Source of the DNA: Steroidobacteraceae bacterium | GTDB lineage: Bacteria > Pseudomonadota > Gammaproteobacteria > Steroidobacterales > Steroidobacteraceae | Assembly: GCA_027531255.1 (NCBI GenBank) | Contig: JAPZRU010000005.1 | Span: 124,001-188,000 of the forward strand | Reading direction: 5' to 3' | DNA length: 64,000 nt | Shown here: in pieces, positions 28,556 through 36,858 of the stretch | How positions within the stretch are numbered: position 1 is the first letter of the stretch | Layout of the letters: every line of letters starts with the position of its first letter | Made by a program: the position numbers and the translations under genes | Notes under the pieces: model-generated | What the model was told of the DNA's origin: nothing | Seen by the model: the letters and a program-made list of their open reading frames with translations, nothing else | Database searches by the model: none

Positions 28556-30302
28556 ATGAACGACAACGCATTGTCGGCAACCAGTCGGATCGCGCGGAGC
28601 GCGAACGTCGGGCTGCCGGAGAAGCTGGTTCAGGACGGTCTCCTGGCTGAAGCGGCCATGGCTGACGCCCAGCGCGGCGCCAAGGAAGCCCGCCAGTCCC
28701 TGGTCTCCTATCTCGTCGAGAAGAACATCAGTGCAGGCGCGCGAGATCGCGATTACTGCAGCCAGCATGTTCGGCGTGCCTCTGCTCGACCTCGACTCCG
28801 TGCAAGTCGATCTCGACACGATCAAGCTCGTCAACGACAAGCTCCTGCAGAAGCACCGCATCCTGCCGCTGATGAAGCGGGGCCGGCGCCTGTTCGTCGC
28901 GGTCTCCGACCCCACGAACCTGCACGGCATCGACGAGATCCGCTTCTCGACGTCGCTCAACGTCGAACCGGTGGTGGTCGAGGACGACAAGCTCGGCAAG
29001 GTCCTCGGCAAGACCATGGAGCAGGTCGACACCTCCATGCCGGCGCTGGCCGAGGACGACTTCGATCTCGAGAATCTGGAGGTCACCGGTGGCGACGAGG
29101 AGGTCGACCCGACGGCCGCCGGCCGTGACGACGTCGAAGACGCGCCGATCGTCCGCTTCGTCAACAAGGTGATGCTGGACGCCATCAAGAAGGGCGCTTC
29201 CGACATCCACTTCGAGCCATACGAGAAGAGCTACCGCGTACGCCTGCGCGTGGACGGCGTCCTGAAGGAGGTCGCCGTGCCACCGGTGCAACTGGCACAG
29301 AAGATCTCGGCCCGCATCAAGGTGATGGCGAGGCTCGACATCGCGGAGCGGCGCGTCCCGCAGGACGGCCGCATCAAGATGAAGCTGTCGAAGAACCGCT
29401 CCATCGATTTCCGCGTGAGCACCTGCCCCACGCTGTGGGGCGAGAAGATCGTGATGCGTATCCTCGATCCCTCGAGCGCCTCGCTCGGGATCGACGCGCT
29501 CGGGTACGAGCCCTTCCAGAAGGAGCTCTACCTCAAGTACCTCAAGAAGCCGCAGGGCATGATCCTCGTCACCGGGCCGACCGGTTCCGGCAAGACGGTC
29601 TCGCTCTACACTGGCCTCAACATCCTGAACGTCGAGGACACGAACATCTCGACGGCCGAGGATCCGGCGGAAATCATCCTGCCCGGCATCAACCAGGTGA
29701 ACGTGAACCCGAAGGTAGGCCTGACGTTCGCCTCGGCGTTGCGCGCCTTCCTGCGCCAGGACCCCGACGTCGTGATGGTCGGCGAAATCCGAGATCTTGA
29801 GACGGCAGAGATCGCGATCAAGGCCGCGCAGACCGGCCACCTCGTGCTCTCCACGCTCCACACGAACGATGCACCGCAGACGCTGACGCGTCTCGTGGAC
29901 ATGGGCGTGAAGCCCTATGCGATCGCGACTTCGGTCTCCCTGATCATCGCCCAGCGACTCGCGCGCCGGCTCTGCAGCCACTGCAAGCAGCCCGTCGAGA
30001 TCCCGCCCGACGCGCTCCTCAAGGAGGGCTTCACCGAGGCGAACATCGCCTCGGGCTTCAAGGTCTACGCGCCGAAGGGTTGCGGCAACTGCACCGACGG
30101 CTACAAGGGCCGCTGCGGCATCTACCAGGTGATGCCGGTCACCGACGCGATCGGCCGCATCATCATGGAAGGCGGCAACGCGATCACGATCGCGGACCAG
30201 GCGAAGGTCGAAGGAGTCTGGGACCTGCGCACGTCCGGCCTGAAGAAGGTACGGGACGGCGTCACCAGTCTCGAAGAAGTCAACAGCGTGACCGTCGACT
30301 GA
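28556..30302 (+). CDS. pilB: Type IV pilus assembly ATPase PilB, frame broken near codon 58
   Basis: Cytoplasmic hexameric ATPase that drives pilus extension. The body, read from about 28731 to 30302, has the T2SSE N-domain, Walker A GPTGSGKT, Asp box and Walker B region (AFLRQDPDVVMVGEIRD), the His box TLHTNDAPQT and the tetracysteine zinc motif (CSHC and CGNC). The normal PilB N-terminus (LVQDGLLAEAAMADAQRG, LVSYLVEKNI) is encoded just upstream from ATG 28556, but in another frame. Deleting one base (A28730) joins the two as EKNIVQAREIAITAASMFG, the expected family sequence, giving about 581 residues. As written, translation could restart at GTG 28731, giving 523 residues without the N1 region. 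A true mutation and a sequencing error are both possible. Confidence 0.93.
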
Positions 30303-30337
30303 CACGAGCGCTCTGAAGGAATCCGGAGACACCCGTC

Positions 30338-31558
30338 ATGGCGCAGGCCAGCACGATCTCGAAGCAGACGCCCTTCGTCTGGGAAGGCAAGGACAAGAAG
30401 GGCAACAAGGTCCGGGGCAAGAGCATCGCCGCGAACGAGCAGGCGCTGCGCGCGGACCTGCGCCGGCAGGGCGTGGTGCCCACCCGTATCAAGAAGCAGA
30501 GCGCGGCGCTCGGGGCCGGCAAGAAGCCGACGCCCGAGGACATCGCGATCTTCTTCCGGCAGCTTGCGACCATGCTCACGGCGGGCATACCGCTGGTGCA
30601 GGCGTTCGAGATCGTCGGCGCCGGTCACGACAAGCCCGCGGTGCAGAAGCTGATCCTCGACATCAAGGCGCAGGTCGAGAGCGGCCAGACGCTGCACGAG
30701 GCGCTGCGCAAGCACCCGATGTACTTCGACGATCTCTCGGTCAACCTGGTCGAGGCGGGGGAGCAGGCCGGCGCCCTAGAGAACCTGCTCGACAAGATCG
30801 CGACGTACAAGGAGAAGACCGAGGCGATCAAGAAGAAGATCAAGAAGGCGTTGTTCTATCCGGCGGCGGTCATGGTCGTCGCCGTGATCGTCACGGTGAT
30901 CCTGCTGATCTTCGTGATTCCCCAGTTCGAGAGCCTGTTCAAGGGTTTCGGCGCCGACCTGCCCGCGTTCACGCAGTTCGTGATCGATCTGTCGAAGTTC
31001 GTGCAGGACCAGGGCTGGCTGCTGGCGATCGCGACCGGGGGCGCCATCTACGCGTTCGTGTACTTCCACAAGCGCTCGCGCAAGATGCGCGAGGCCGTCG
31101 ATCGGGCGATGCTGAAGTTCCCGATCATCGGCCCGATCCTCTTGAAGGCCGCGATCGCCCGCTACGCGCGCACGCTGTCCACGACTTTCGCTGCCGGCGT
31201 GCCGCTGGTCGAGGCGCTGAACTCCGTGGCCGGCGCCACCGGCAACATCGTCTACGAGACCGCCGTGCTGCGCATGAAGGACGAGGTCGCCACCGGCGTG
31301 CGCCTCCAGCGCGCCATGGAGAACACCGCCCTCTTCCCGAACATGGTCAACCAGATGATCGCCGTCGGCGAAGAATCCGGCTCCCTCGACCAGATGGCCG
31401 GCAAGGTCGCCGACTTCTACGAACTCGAGGTCGACGCGGCGGTCGATTCGATGTCGAGCCTGCTCGAGCCGCTGATCATGGCGATCCTCGGCGTGCTGGT
31501 CGGCGGCCTCGTGATCGCGATGTACCTGCCGATCTTCAAGCTCGGCGCGGTCGTCTGA
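30338..31558 (+). CDS. pilC: Type IV pilus inner-membrane platform protein PilC
   Basis: Polytopic protein of the inner-membrane platform that links the PilB/PilT motors to the growing pilus. The 406-residue product has the duplicated T2SSF domain (IAIFFRQLATMLTAGIPLVQ near 70, and a second copy YARTLSTTFAAGVPLVEALN near 285). Membrane segments lie around residues 170-195, 225-245 and 378-400 (LIMAILGVLVGGLVIAMYLP). It follows pilB by 35 bp and precedes pilD by 19 bp, the standard pilBCD operon. A GGAG Shine-Dalgarno precedes the ATG. Confidence 0.96.
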   Translation: MAQASTISKQTPFVWEGKDKKGNKVRGKSIAANEQALRADLRRQGVVPTRIKKQSAALGAGKKPTPEDIAIFFRQLATMLTAGIPLVQAFEIVGAGHDKPAVQKLILDIKAQVESGQTLHEALRKHPMYFDDLSVNLVEAGEQAGALENLLDKIATYKEKTEAIKKKIKKALFYPAAVMVVAVIVTVILLIFVIPQFESLFKGFGADLPAFTQFVIDLSKFVQDQGWLLAIATGGAIYAFVYFHKRSRKMREAVDRAMLKFPIIGPILLKAAIARYARTLSTTFAAGVPLVEALNSVAGATGNIVYETAVLRMKDEVATGVRLQRAMENTALFPNMVNQMIAVGEESGSLDQMAGKVADFYELEVDAAVDSMSSLLEPLIMAILGVLVGGLVIAMYLPIFKLGAVV

Positions 31559-31577
31559 TACTCGGGCGCGGGGCGCG

Positions 31578-32474
31578 ATGGAACTCTTCGTCGCCCTTCG
31601 CGAGATCCCCTGGTCGTTCGTGCTGCTCGCGGGCCTCCTCGGCCTGCTCGTCGGCAGCTTCCTGAACGTCGTCATCCATCGTCTGCCGAAGATGATGGAG
31701 AACGAGTGGCGCGCCCAGTGCGCCGAGCTGGCCGAGCAGGACGCGACAGCCGCCGAGCGTCCCGCCCCGCCCACCTACAACCTCGTCACCCCCCGCTCCG
31801 CCTGCCCCTCCTGCGGCGCACCGGTGACCGCCGCCCAGAACATCCCCGTCCTTTCCTGGCTGCTGCTCCGCGGCCGCTGCGCCTCGTGCAAGGCACCCAT
31901 CTCCGGCCGGTATCCCATCGTCGAAGCCGCGACCGGCCTCCTCTCCGCCTATGTCGCCTTCCACTTCGGCTGGGGCCCAGAGGCCGCCTGTGCGCTCGTG
32001 ATCACGTGGTTCCTGATCGCGATGACGGGCATCGACCTCGACACCCAGTTGCTGCCCGACAGCCTCACGCTGCCCCTGATGTGGCTCGGCCTGCTCGCCG
32101 CCGCCTTCCTCGGCCGCGGCGCGGAGCCGATCCCGGTCGACCTGCAGAGCGCCGTGCTCGGCGCCGCCTTCGGGTACCTGAGCCTCTGGAGCATCTTCCA
32201 CCTCTTTCGCCTCCTGACCGGCAAGGAAGGCATGGGCTACGGCGACTTCAAGCTGTTCGCCGCGCTGGGCGCCTGGCTCGGCTGGCAGATGCTGCTGCCC
32301 GTGATCCTCTTCTCCGCGGCCACCGGCGCGGTGATCGGCATCCTGCTGATCGTGTTGCGGCGCCACGGCCGCGAGGTGCCGATCCCGTTCGGCCCGTACC
32401 TCGCGGCGGCCGGCTGGCTGGTGATGATGTTCGCGCCGCAGCTGGTCGAACCCTGGTGGGCGCTGGCGCGGTAG
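31578..32474 (+). CDS. pilD: Prepilin leader peptidase / N-methyltransferase PilD
   Basis: Inner-membrane aspartic protease that removes the leader from PilA and other pilin-like proteins and methylates the new N-terminal Phe. The 298-residue protein has an N-terminal methyltransferase domain with the tetracysteine motif (Cys76, Cys79, Cys101, Cys104: CPSC and CASC), several membrane helices, and the two catalytic Asp motifs GIDLDTQLLPD (151-161) and GMGYGDFKLFA. The start ATG at 31578 fits. Last pil gene of the operon; coaE follows after 34 bp. Confidence 0.96.
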   Translation: MELFVALREIPWSFVLLAGLLGLLVGSFLNVVIHRLPKMMENEWRAQCAELAEQDATAAERPAPPTYNLVTPRSACPSCGAPVTAAQNIPVLSWLLLRGRCASCKAPISGRYPIVEAATGLLSAYVAFHFGWGPEAACALVITWFLIAMTGIDLDTQLLPDSLTLPLMWLGLLAAAFLGRGAEPIPVDLQSAVLGAAFGYLSLWSIFHLFRLLTGKEGMGYGDFKLFAALGAWLGWQMLLPVILFSAATGAVIGILLIVLRRHGREVPIPFGPYLAAAGWLVMMFAPQLVEPWWALAR

Positions 32475-32508
32475 GGCCCCACCCTTCCCGCCGCGCTACG
32501 ATTCGGCG

Positions 32509-33114
32509 ATGGCTCTCCTGCGGATCGGCCTGACGGGCGGCATCGCGAGCGGCAAGTCCGCGGTCGCGGATGCGTTCGCACGCCGCGGCATCGAGATCGT
32601 CGACACCGACGTGCTCGCCCGCGAGGTCGTCGAGCCCGGCACCCCTGCCCTCGCCGCCGTGGTCGAAACCTTCGGCCCGGACGTGCTCGGCCCGGACGGC
32701 CGCCTCGACCGCCGCCGCCTTCGCACCCGCGTCTTCGCGGATCCCGCGGAACGGCAGCGGCTGGAAGCGATCCTGCACCCCGCGATCCGGGCCGCGATGC
32801 GCTCGCGCGCCGCGGCCGCGACCACGCCGTACGTCGTGATCGCGATCCCTCTGCTGGTCGAGAACGGCCTCCAGTCGCAGGTGGACCGGGTGCTGGTCGT
32901 GGACTGTCCGCCCGAACTGCAGCTCGCACGCCTGCTGGCCCGCGACGGCGAGACGCCCGAAGGCGCCCGGGCGATCCTCGCGGCACAGGCCACGCGCGAA
33001 GCGCGGCTGGTCGAGGCCGACGACGTCGTGACCAACGCGGGGACCCTGGCCGAACTCGAGGCGCAGGTGGCGGCTCTCCACGAGCGCTACCTCGCGCTCG
33101 CGGCGGGACCCTGA
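32509..33114 (+). CDS. coaE: Dephospho-CoA kinase
   Basis: Phosphorylates the 3'-hydroxyl of dephospho-CoA in the last step of coenzyme A synthesis. The 201-residue protein starts MALLRIGLTGGIASGKSAVA with a P-loop at residues 10-17, then VDTDVLAREVV (catalytic Asp region), HPAIR and VIAIPLLVENG. Location after pilD, before zapD and yacG, is the usual gammaproteobacterial order. The last 10 residues are ordinary. Confidence 0.96.
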   Translation: MALLRIGLTGGIASGKSAVADAFARRGIEIVDTDVLAREVVEPGTPALAAVVETFGPDVLGPDGRLDRRRLRTRVFADPAERQRLEAILHPAIRAAMRSRAAAATTPYVVIAIPLLVENGLQSQVDRVLVVDCPPELQLARLLARDGETPEGARAILAAQATREARLVEADDVVTNAGTLAELEAQVAALHERYLALAAGP

Positions 33115-33215
33115 GGGGCGGGGTCGCCAGCCCCCCACCACGCCATCCGCCTGCCCCCGTGTCGCCGCGTCCGGTCGACTTGGCGGGTTTACGCGGCAGG
33201 CCCCGCCCCGCAGAA

Positions 33216-33221
33216 TAGACT
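33216..33221 (+). promoter_or_regulatory. -10-like TAGACT before zapD
   Basis: TAGACT ends one base before the annotated ATG at 33223. If it is a real -10, the message would start downstream of that ATG, and translation would have to begin at GTG 33277. The same hexamer precedes the ZIP gene, the prolyl oligopeptidase and lpxC. No clear -35 at normal spacing. Confidence 0.25.
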
Positions 33222-33222
33222 G

Positions 33223-34029
33223 ATGCAGCCGACGGCCCAGCCAGAGCCCCAGCCCGAGGCGGCGCGCCGTACGGTCGTGTACGAGCAGCCGCTGAACGAG
33301 CGCATGCGCACGTTCCTGCGGGTCGAGTTCCTCTACCAGCAGGCGCTCTACCACAACGAGACGCCGAGCTCCTGGAGCAGCCGGGCGGCGGTCCAGAGCC
33401 TGCTCGAGATCCTCGCGATCACCGCCCGCGGCGACGCCCGGAGCGACGTGCTGAAGGAGCTCGAGCGGCAGATGGCGATCCTCCGGGACTACGCCACGCG
33501 GCCGGGCGTGGACACCGGCCGGCTCCGCGCCGTCGTCGCGCGGCTCGGCGAGCGCCGGGACGAACTGCAGGCCGCGAGCAGCACCGTGCTGGCCCGGTTG
33601 CGGGACAGCGAGTTCCTGGCCGCGATCAAGCACCGCAGCGCCATTCCGGGCGGCACCTGCGAGTTCGACCTGCCGGACTACTACCATTGGCTCAACCTGC
33701 CGGCCGACGTGCGGCAGTCGGACTTCGCGGAGTGGCTCGGCATCCTGCGCCCGCTCTGCGAGAGCATCGGCGACCTCCTGTGGGTCACGCGCGAGAACGC
33801 GCGCCCGCGGCGCGAGGTCGCGAGCGGGGGCACGTTCCAGCTCGCCTTCGACCGCGAGACGCCGATCCAGCTGCTGCGCATCACGCTGCCCGGCGACTCG
33901 GGGCTCTACCCCGAGATCAGCGGCAGCCACCACCGCTGCAGCATCCGCTTCCTGAACTGGGTCGACGTCGCGTCGCGCCCGGTCCAGGCCGCCGGCGACG
34001 TGCCATTCGTGCTGACCTGCTGCACCTGA
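33223..34029 (+). CDS. zapD: Cell division protein ZapD
   Basis: Cytoplasmic protein that bundles FtsZ filaments and stabilises the Z-ring. The 268-residue product carries the family signature [21 protein letters not shown] near the N-terminus and the later [20 protein letters not shown] and FRGE-like [12 protein letters not shown] segments; it ends VLTCCT. The ATG at 33223 gives a 19-residue Pro/Gln/Ala-rich lead-in that E. coli ZapD lacks; GTG 33277 would start [12 protein letters not shown] and is closer to the family start. The choice is uncertain. It sits between coaE and yacG as usual. Confidence 0.92.
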   Translation: MQPTAQPEPQPEAARRTVVYEQPLNERMRTFLRVEFLYQQALYHNETPSSWSSRAAVQSLLEILAITARGDARSDVLKELERQMAILRDYATRPGVDTGRLRAVVARLGERRDELQAASSTVLARLRDSEFLAAIKHRSAIPGGTCEFDLPDYYHWLNLPADVRQSDFAEWLGILRPLCESIGDLLWVTRENARPRREVASGGTFQLAFDRETPIQLLRITLPGDSGLYPEISGSHHRCSIRFLNWVDVASRPVQAAGDVPFVLTCCT

Positions 34030-34114
34030 GGCGGCCGCGCGTGAGCGCCCTGCCGCGATGCGCCTCGGCCCTGCACGCCGCACCCCCGCACGCCCGCCCG
34101 GCCGTGTTTCGCCG

Positions 34115-34366
34115 ATGACCGCGCCACGCGCCAAGTGCCCCACCTGCGGCCACTCCATGGAGTGGTCACCCGCGAACCCGTGGCGGCCGTTCTGCGGCGA
34201 GCGTTGCAGGCTGATCGACCTCGGCGCGTGGCTGACGGAGCGGCACGCGATCCCCGGCGAGCCTGCACCCGCGCCGGGCGACGCGGTTCCTGTCGATGAT
34301 GGGGTTGGCGACGATCGGCGTGGCGACGACGGTAGGCGCGCGGGTGGACCGCGTCGCGGGCGCTGA
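34115..34366 (+). CDS. yacG: DNA gyrase inhibitor YacG (zinc finger)
   Basis: Small zinc protein that binds GyrB and blocks DNA binding by gyrase. The 83-residue product has the four zinc ligands Cys8, Cys11, Cys27 and Cys31 (CPTC and FCGERC) and the [17 protein letters not shown] core. The last 35 residues are Asp/Gly/Arg-rich ([18 protein letters not shown]) and are probably disordered. ATG 34115 is the first in frame with family sequence. Last gene of the pil-coaE-zapD-yacG run. The nudix mutT that often follows yacG is at 45829 here. Confidence 0.93.
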   Translation: MTAPRAKCPTCGHSMEWSPANPWRPFCGERCRLIDLGAWLTERHAIPGEPAPAPGDAVPVDDGVGDDRRGDDGRRAGGPRRGR

Positions 34367-34390
34367 AGCCCTGCAGGAGCATCGATACCC

Positions 34391-34999
34391 ATGAAGCTGT
34401 ACAGCAACCGCTTCGCCCCGAGCCCCCGCCGCGTGCGCATGTATGCCGCCGAGAAGGGCCTGAGCCTCGACGTCGTCGAGGTGGACCTCGCCGCCGGCGA
34501 GCACCAGGCGCCGGGCTACCGCGTCGTCAACCCGCTCTCGGAGGTGCCGACCCTCGAACTGGGCGACGGCACGCGCGTCACCGAGTCGCTCGCGATCTGC
34601 CGCTGGCTCGAAGAACTGCACCCGGTGCCGCCGCTGTTCGGTCGCGACGCCGACGAGCGCCGCGAGGTCAACCGCTGGATCGATCGCCTGATGTTCCGCC
34701 TCTACGTGCCGACCACGCACGTGTTCCGGCACACGCACTCGTTCTGGGCCACGCGCCTGCAGCAGGTGCCCGCGTGGGGCGAGCAGCAGCGCACGACCGT
34801 GCTCGCGGAGTACGCCGCGCTCGACGCACTGCTCGCGGAGCGCGAGTACGTCGCGGGCGCCACGTTCTCGATGGCCGACATCGTCGCCTTCACGTCGATC
34901 GACTTCGGCAAGCCTTCGGGCCTGCGCCTCGGCGAAGCGCACGCGCACGCGCGCCGCTGGTACGAAGCGGTGAAGGCGCGGCCCAGCGCGGCGGCCTGA
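34391..34999 (+). CDS. Glutathione S-transferase family protein
   Basis: 202 residues with the thioredoxin-like N-terminal domain of GSTs (MKLYSNRFAPSPRRVRMYAA; a Ser/Pro in the region of the catalytic residue; NPLSEVPTLELGDGTRVTES with the cis-Pro and glutathione-binding ES) and an all-helical C-terminal domain containing FSMADIVAF, the N-capping box. Cytosolic and probably glutathione-dependent; substrate unknown. The stop overlaps the start of the methyltransferase gene by one base (TGATG), so the two are coupled, which fits thiol- or xenobiotic-related roles for both. Confidence 0.88.
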   Translation: MKLYSNRFAPSPRRVRMYAAEKGLSLDVVEVDLAAGEHQAPGYRVVNPLSEVPTLELGDGTRVTESLAICRWLEELHPVPPLFGRDADERREVNRWIDRLMFRLYVPTTHVFRHTHSFWATRLQQVPAWGEQQRTTVLAEYAALDALLAEREYVAGATFSMADIVAFTSIDFGKPSGLRLGEAHAHARRWYEAVKARPSAAA

Positions 35000-35751
35000 T
35001 GGATCCGGAGTTCTGGCTGGAGCGCTGGCGCACCGGCCGGACGGGCTGGCACCAGGCGGCGCCGCATCCGTTCCTCACGCAGGGGCTCTTCGACGACGCG
35101 CTCGCGCCGGGCGCCGGCGCGGCGAGTGCGGCAGACGACGCGCGAATGGGCGCCGACACGAGGACCGTGGACTCCGGCAACGGCTTCGGCATCCGCGCCG
35201 CACGACCGCGCGTGTTCGTGCCGCTGTGCGGCGCCAGCGTGGACATGGCCTGGCTGCGCACCCGTGGCTACGAGGTCGTCGGGCTCGACCTGTCCGCGGA
35301 CGCGCTGCGCGCGTTCCTCGACGAACGGGGCCTCGCCCCTCGCATCGAGCGCGTGGGTGCCTTCGAGCGGTTCGTGGCGCCCGGGTTCGAACTCTACGCC
35401 GGCGACTTCTTCGCGGCAGACCCGCAGTTGCTGGGCCGCTTCGGCGCGGTCTACGACCGTGCGGCGCTGGTAGCGCTCCCGGCGGCGCTGCGGGACCGCT
35501 ATGCGCGCACGCTCGCGGCGCTGTGCGCGACGGCCACGCGCGTCGCGCTGGTCGCGTTCGAATACGACCCCGCGCGCGCGAGCGGACCACCGTTCCCCGT
35601 CTGGCCCGACGAGATCGAACGGCTGTACTCGACTGCGTTCGAGATCCGCTGCGTCGCGCGCGTCGACGTGCTCGCCGACAACCCCCGGCTGCGCGAGCGC
35701 GGCCTCGAGGCTTTGCACGAAACGGGGTACGTGCTGGTCAAGCGCCCGTAG
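34999..35751 (+). CDS. TPMT-family S-adenosylmethionine methyltransferase
   Basis: Class I methyltransferase of the thiopurine/chalcogen methyltransferase family; bacterial members methylate selenite, tellurite or thiol compounds. The 250-residue product opens with MDPEFWLERWRTGRTGWHQ, the family N-terminus, followed by the SAM-binding segment RVFVPLCGASVDMAWLRTRG, EVVGLDLS and the acidic FGAVYDRAALVALP motif. Between residues 37 and 65 there is an extra stretch (GAGAASAADDARMGADTRTV...) that usual members lack; it is in frame and may be a loop. Coupled to the GST gene upstream. A plant- or drug-related substrate is unknown. Confidence 0.86.
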   Translation: MDPEFWLERWRTGRTGWHQAAPHPFLTQGLFDDALAPGAGAASAADDARMGADTRTVDSGNGFGIRAARPRVFVPLCGASVDMAWLRTRGYEVVGLDLSADALRAFLDERGLAPRIERVGAFERFVAPGFELYAGDFFAADPQLLGRFGAVYDRAALVALPAALRDRYARTLAALCATATRVALVAFEYDPARASGPPFPVWPDEIERLYSTAFEIRCVARVDVLADNPRLRERGLEALHETGYVLVKRP

Positions 35752-35835
35752 GAGCGTATCGGCCGTCGTCGCGCGTCGATCGCGGGGGTGGGCGCCGCCG
35801 TCCGGGCGTCCGCCCATCGAGACGCCTCGCGACCC

Positions 35836-36858
35836 TCAGCGCGCGCCCCGTTCGACGCGCACGACCTGCTTGCCGACGTTCAGGCCCTCGTAGAGCCGGA
35901 TCAGCGCACGCGGCATCTGCTCGAGGCCCTCGAGCACGTCTTCCTGGTAGGTCATGCGCCCCGCGGCGATCCACTCCGCCATCTGCGCCTCGGCCCTCGC
36001 GAAGTGCGCCTCGAGGTCGTAGATGAAGAAGCCCTCCATCCGCGCACGACGCTTGCCGATCATGTCCCAGTTCCGCATGCGGTACGCGTCATCGGGCGAC
36101 TTGAGGTACTCGGAGATGCGCCCGCAGATCACGACGCGCGCGTAGCGGTTGATGCGAGCCAGCGCGTGGTCGAGGATCGCGCCGCCGACGTTGTCGAAGA
36201 ACACGTCGACGCCCTGGGGGCAGTGCTCGGCGAGCTTCGCGGGCACGTCGTCGGTGCGGTAGTTGATCGCGGCGTCGTAGCCGAGCTTCGAGGCCAGGAG
36301 CGCGCACTTCTCGTCGGTACCCGCGATGCCGACGACGCGCGCACCGAGATTGCGCGCGACGAAGCCGCAGTTCGAGCCCACGCCGCCAGCGGCGCCCGAG
36401 ACGAGCACGGTGTCGCCCGCCTGCACGCGGCCGATCTCGGTGAGGCCGAGGTAGGCGGTGAAGCCCGTGACGCCGAGCACGCCGAGCGCGGTCGAGAACG
36501 GCACGAGTCGCTGCGCGACCCTGTAGGCCATCCAGTAGGGCGAAGCGTCGAGCCGCGCGTAGTCCTGCCAGCCGAGCTTCGCCTGCACGACGTCGCCGAC
36601 CGCGAAAGCCGGGTTGCGACTGGCGACCACGCGGCCGACGCCGCGGCCGCGCATCACTTCGCCGATCTCCATCGGCTTCTCGATGCCGGCGCCGTCGAGC
36701 ATGTACATGCGCATGACCGGCGCGAGCGACAGGTACATCGTGCGCACGAGGTACTGGCCGTCCTCGACGAGTTCCGGCACCGGCGACTCCACCATCCGGA
36801 AGTCGCTCTCGCGGACCGCACCCTGCGGGCGCGCGGCCATCACCCACTGGCGATTCAA
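35836..36858 (-). CDS. NADP-dependent oxidoreductase, CurA/leukotriene B4 dehydrogenase-like
   Basis: Medium-chain dehydrogenase without the catalytic zinc; relatives reduce double bonds of alpha,beta-unsaturated ketones (curcumin, leukotriene B4). The 340-residue product has the family start NRQWVMAARPQG, the YLSLAPVMRMYM segment, the nucleotide-binding loop VSGAAGGVGS and a tail KQVVRVER. The chosen start is TTG at 36856-36858, overlapping the DPP IV stop (TTGA), because the NRQW motif is nearly invariant at the N-terminus; the alternative ATG at 36840 would remove it. It forms a coupled pair with DPP IV. It converges on the TPMT-like gene. Confidence 0.88.
   Translation of the reverse strand: MNRQWVMAARPQGAVRESDFRMVESPVPELVEDGQYLVRTMYLSLAPVMRMYMLDGAGIEKPMEIGEVMRGRGVGRVVASRNPAFAVGDVVQAKLGWQDYARLDASPYWMAYRVAQRLVPFSTALGVLGVTGFTAYLGLTEIGRVQAGDTVLVSGAAGGVGSNCGFVARNLGARVVGIAGTDEKCALLASKLGYDAAINYRTDDVPAKLAEHCPQGVDVFFDNVGGAILDHALARINRYARVVICGRISEYLKSPDDAYRMRNWDMIGKRRARMEGFFIYDLEAHFARAEAQMAEWIAAGRMTYQEDVLEGLEQMPRALIRLYEGLNVGKQVVRVERGAR

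Noticed and set aside
33115-33222. Possible terminator hairpin after coaE (GGGGC...GCCCC)
   Set aside because: Stem is short and there is no T-tract; zapD likely remains in the same transcript unit or has its own start.
35752-35835. Hairpin between the TPMT-like gene and the CurA-like gene
   Set aside because: Only a 6-bp stem with a long loop; not convincing as a terminator.
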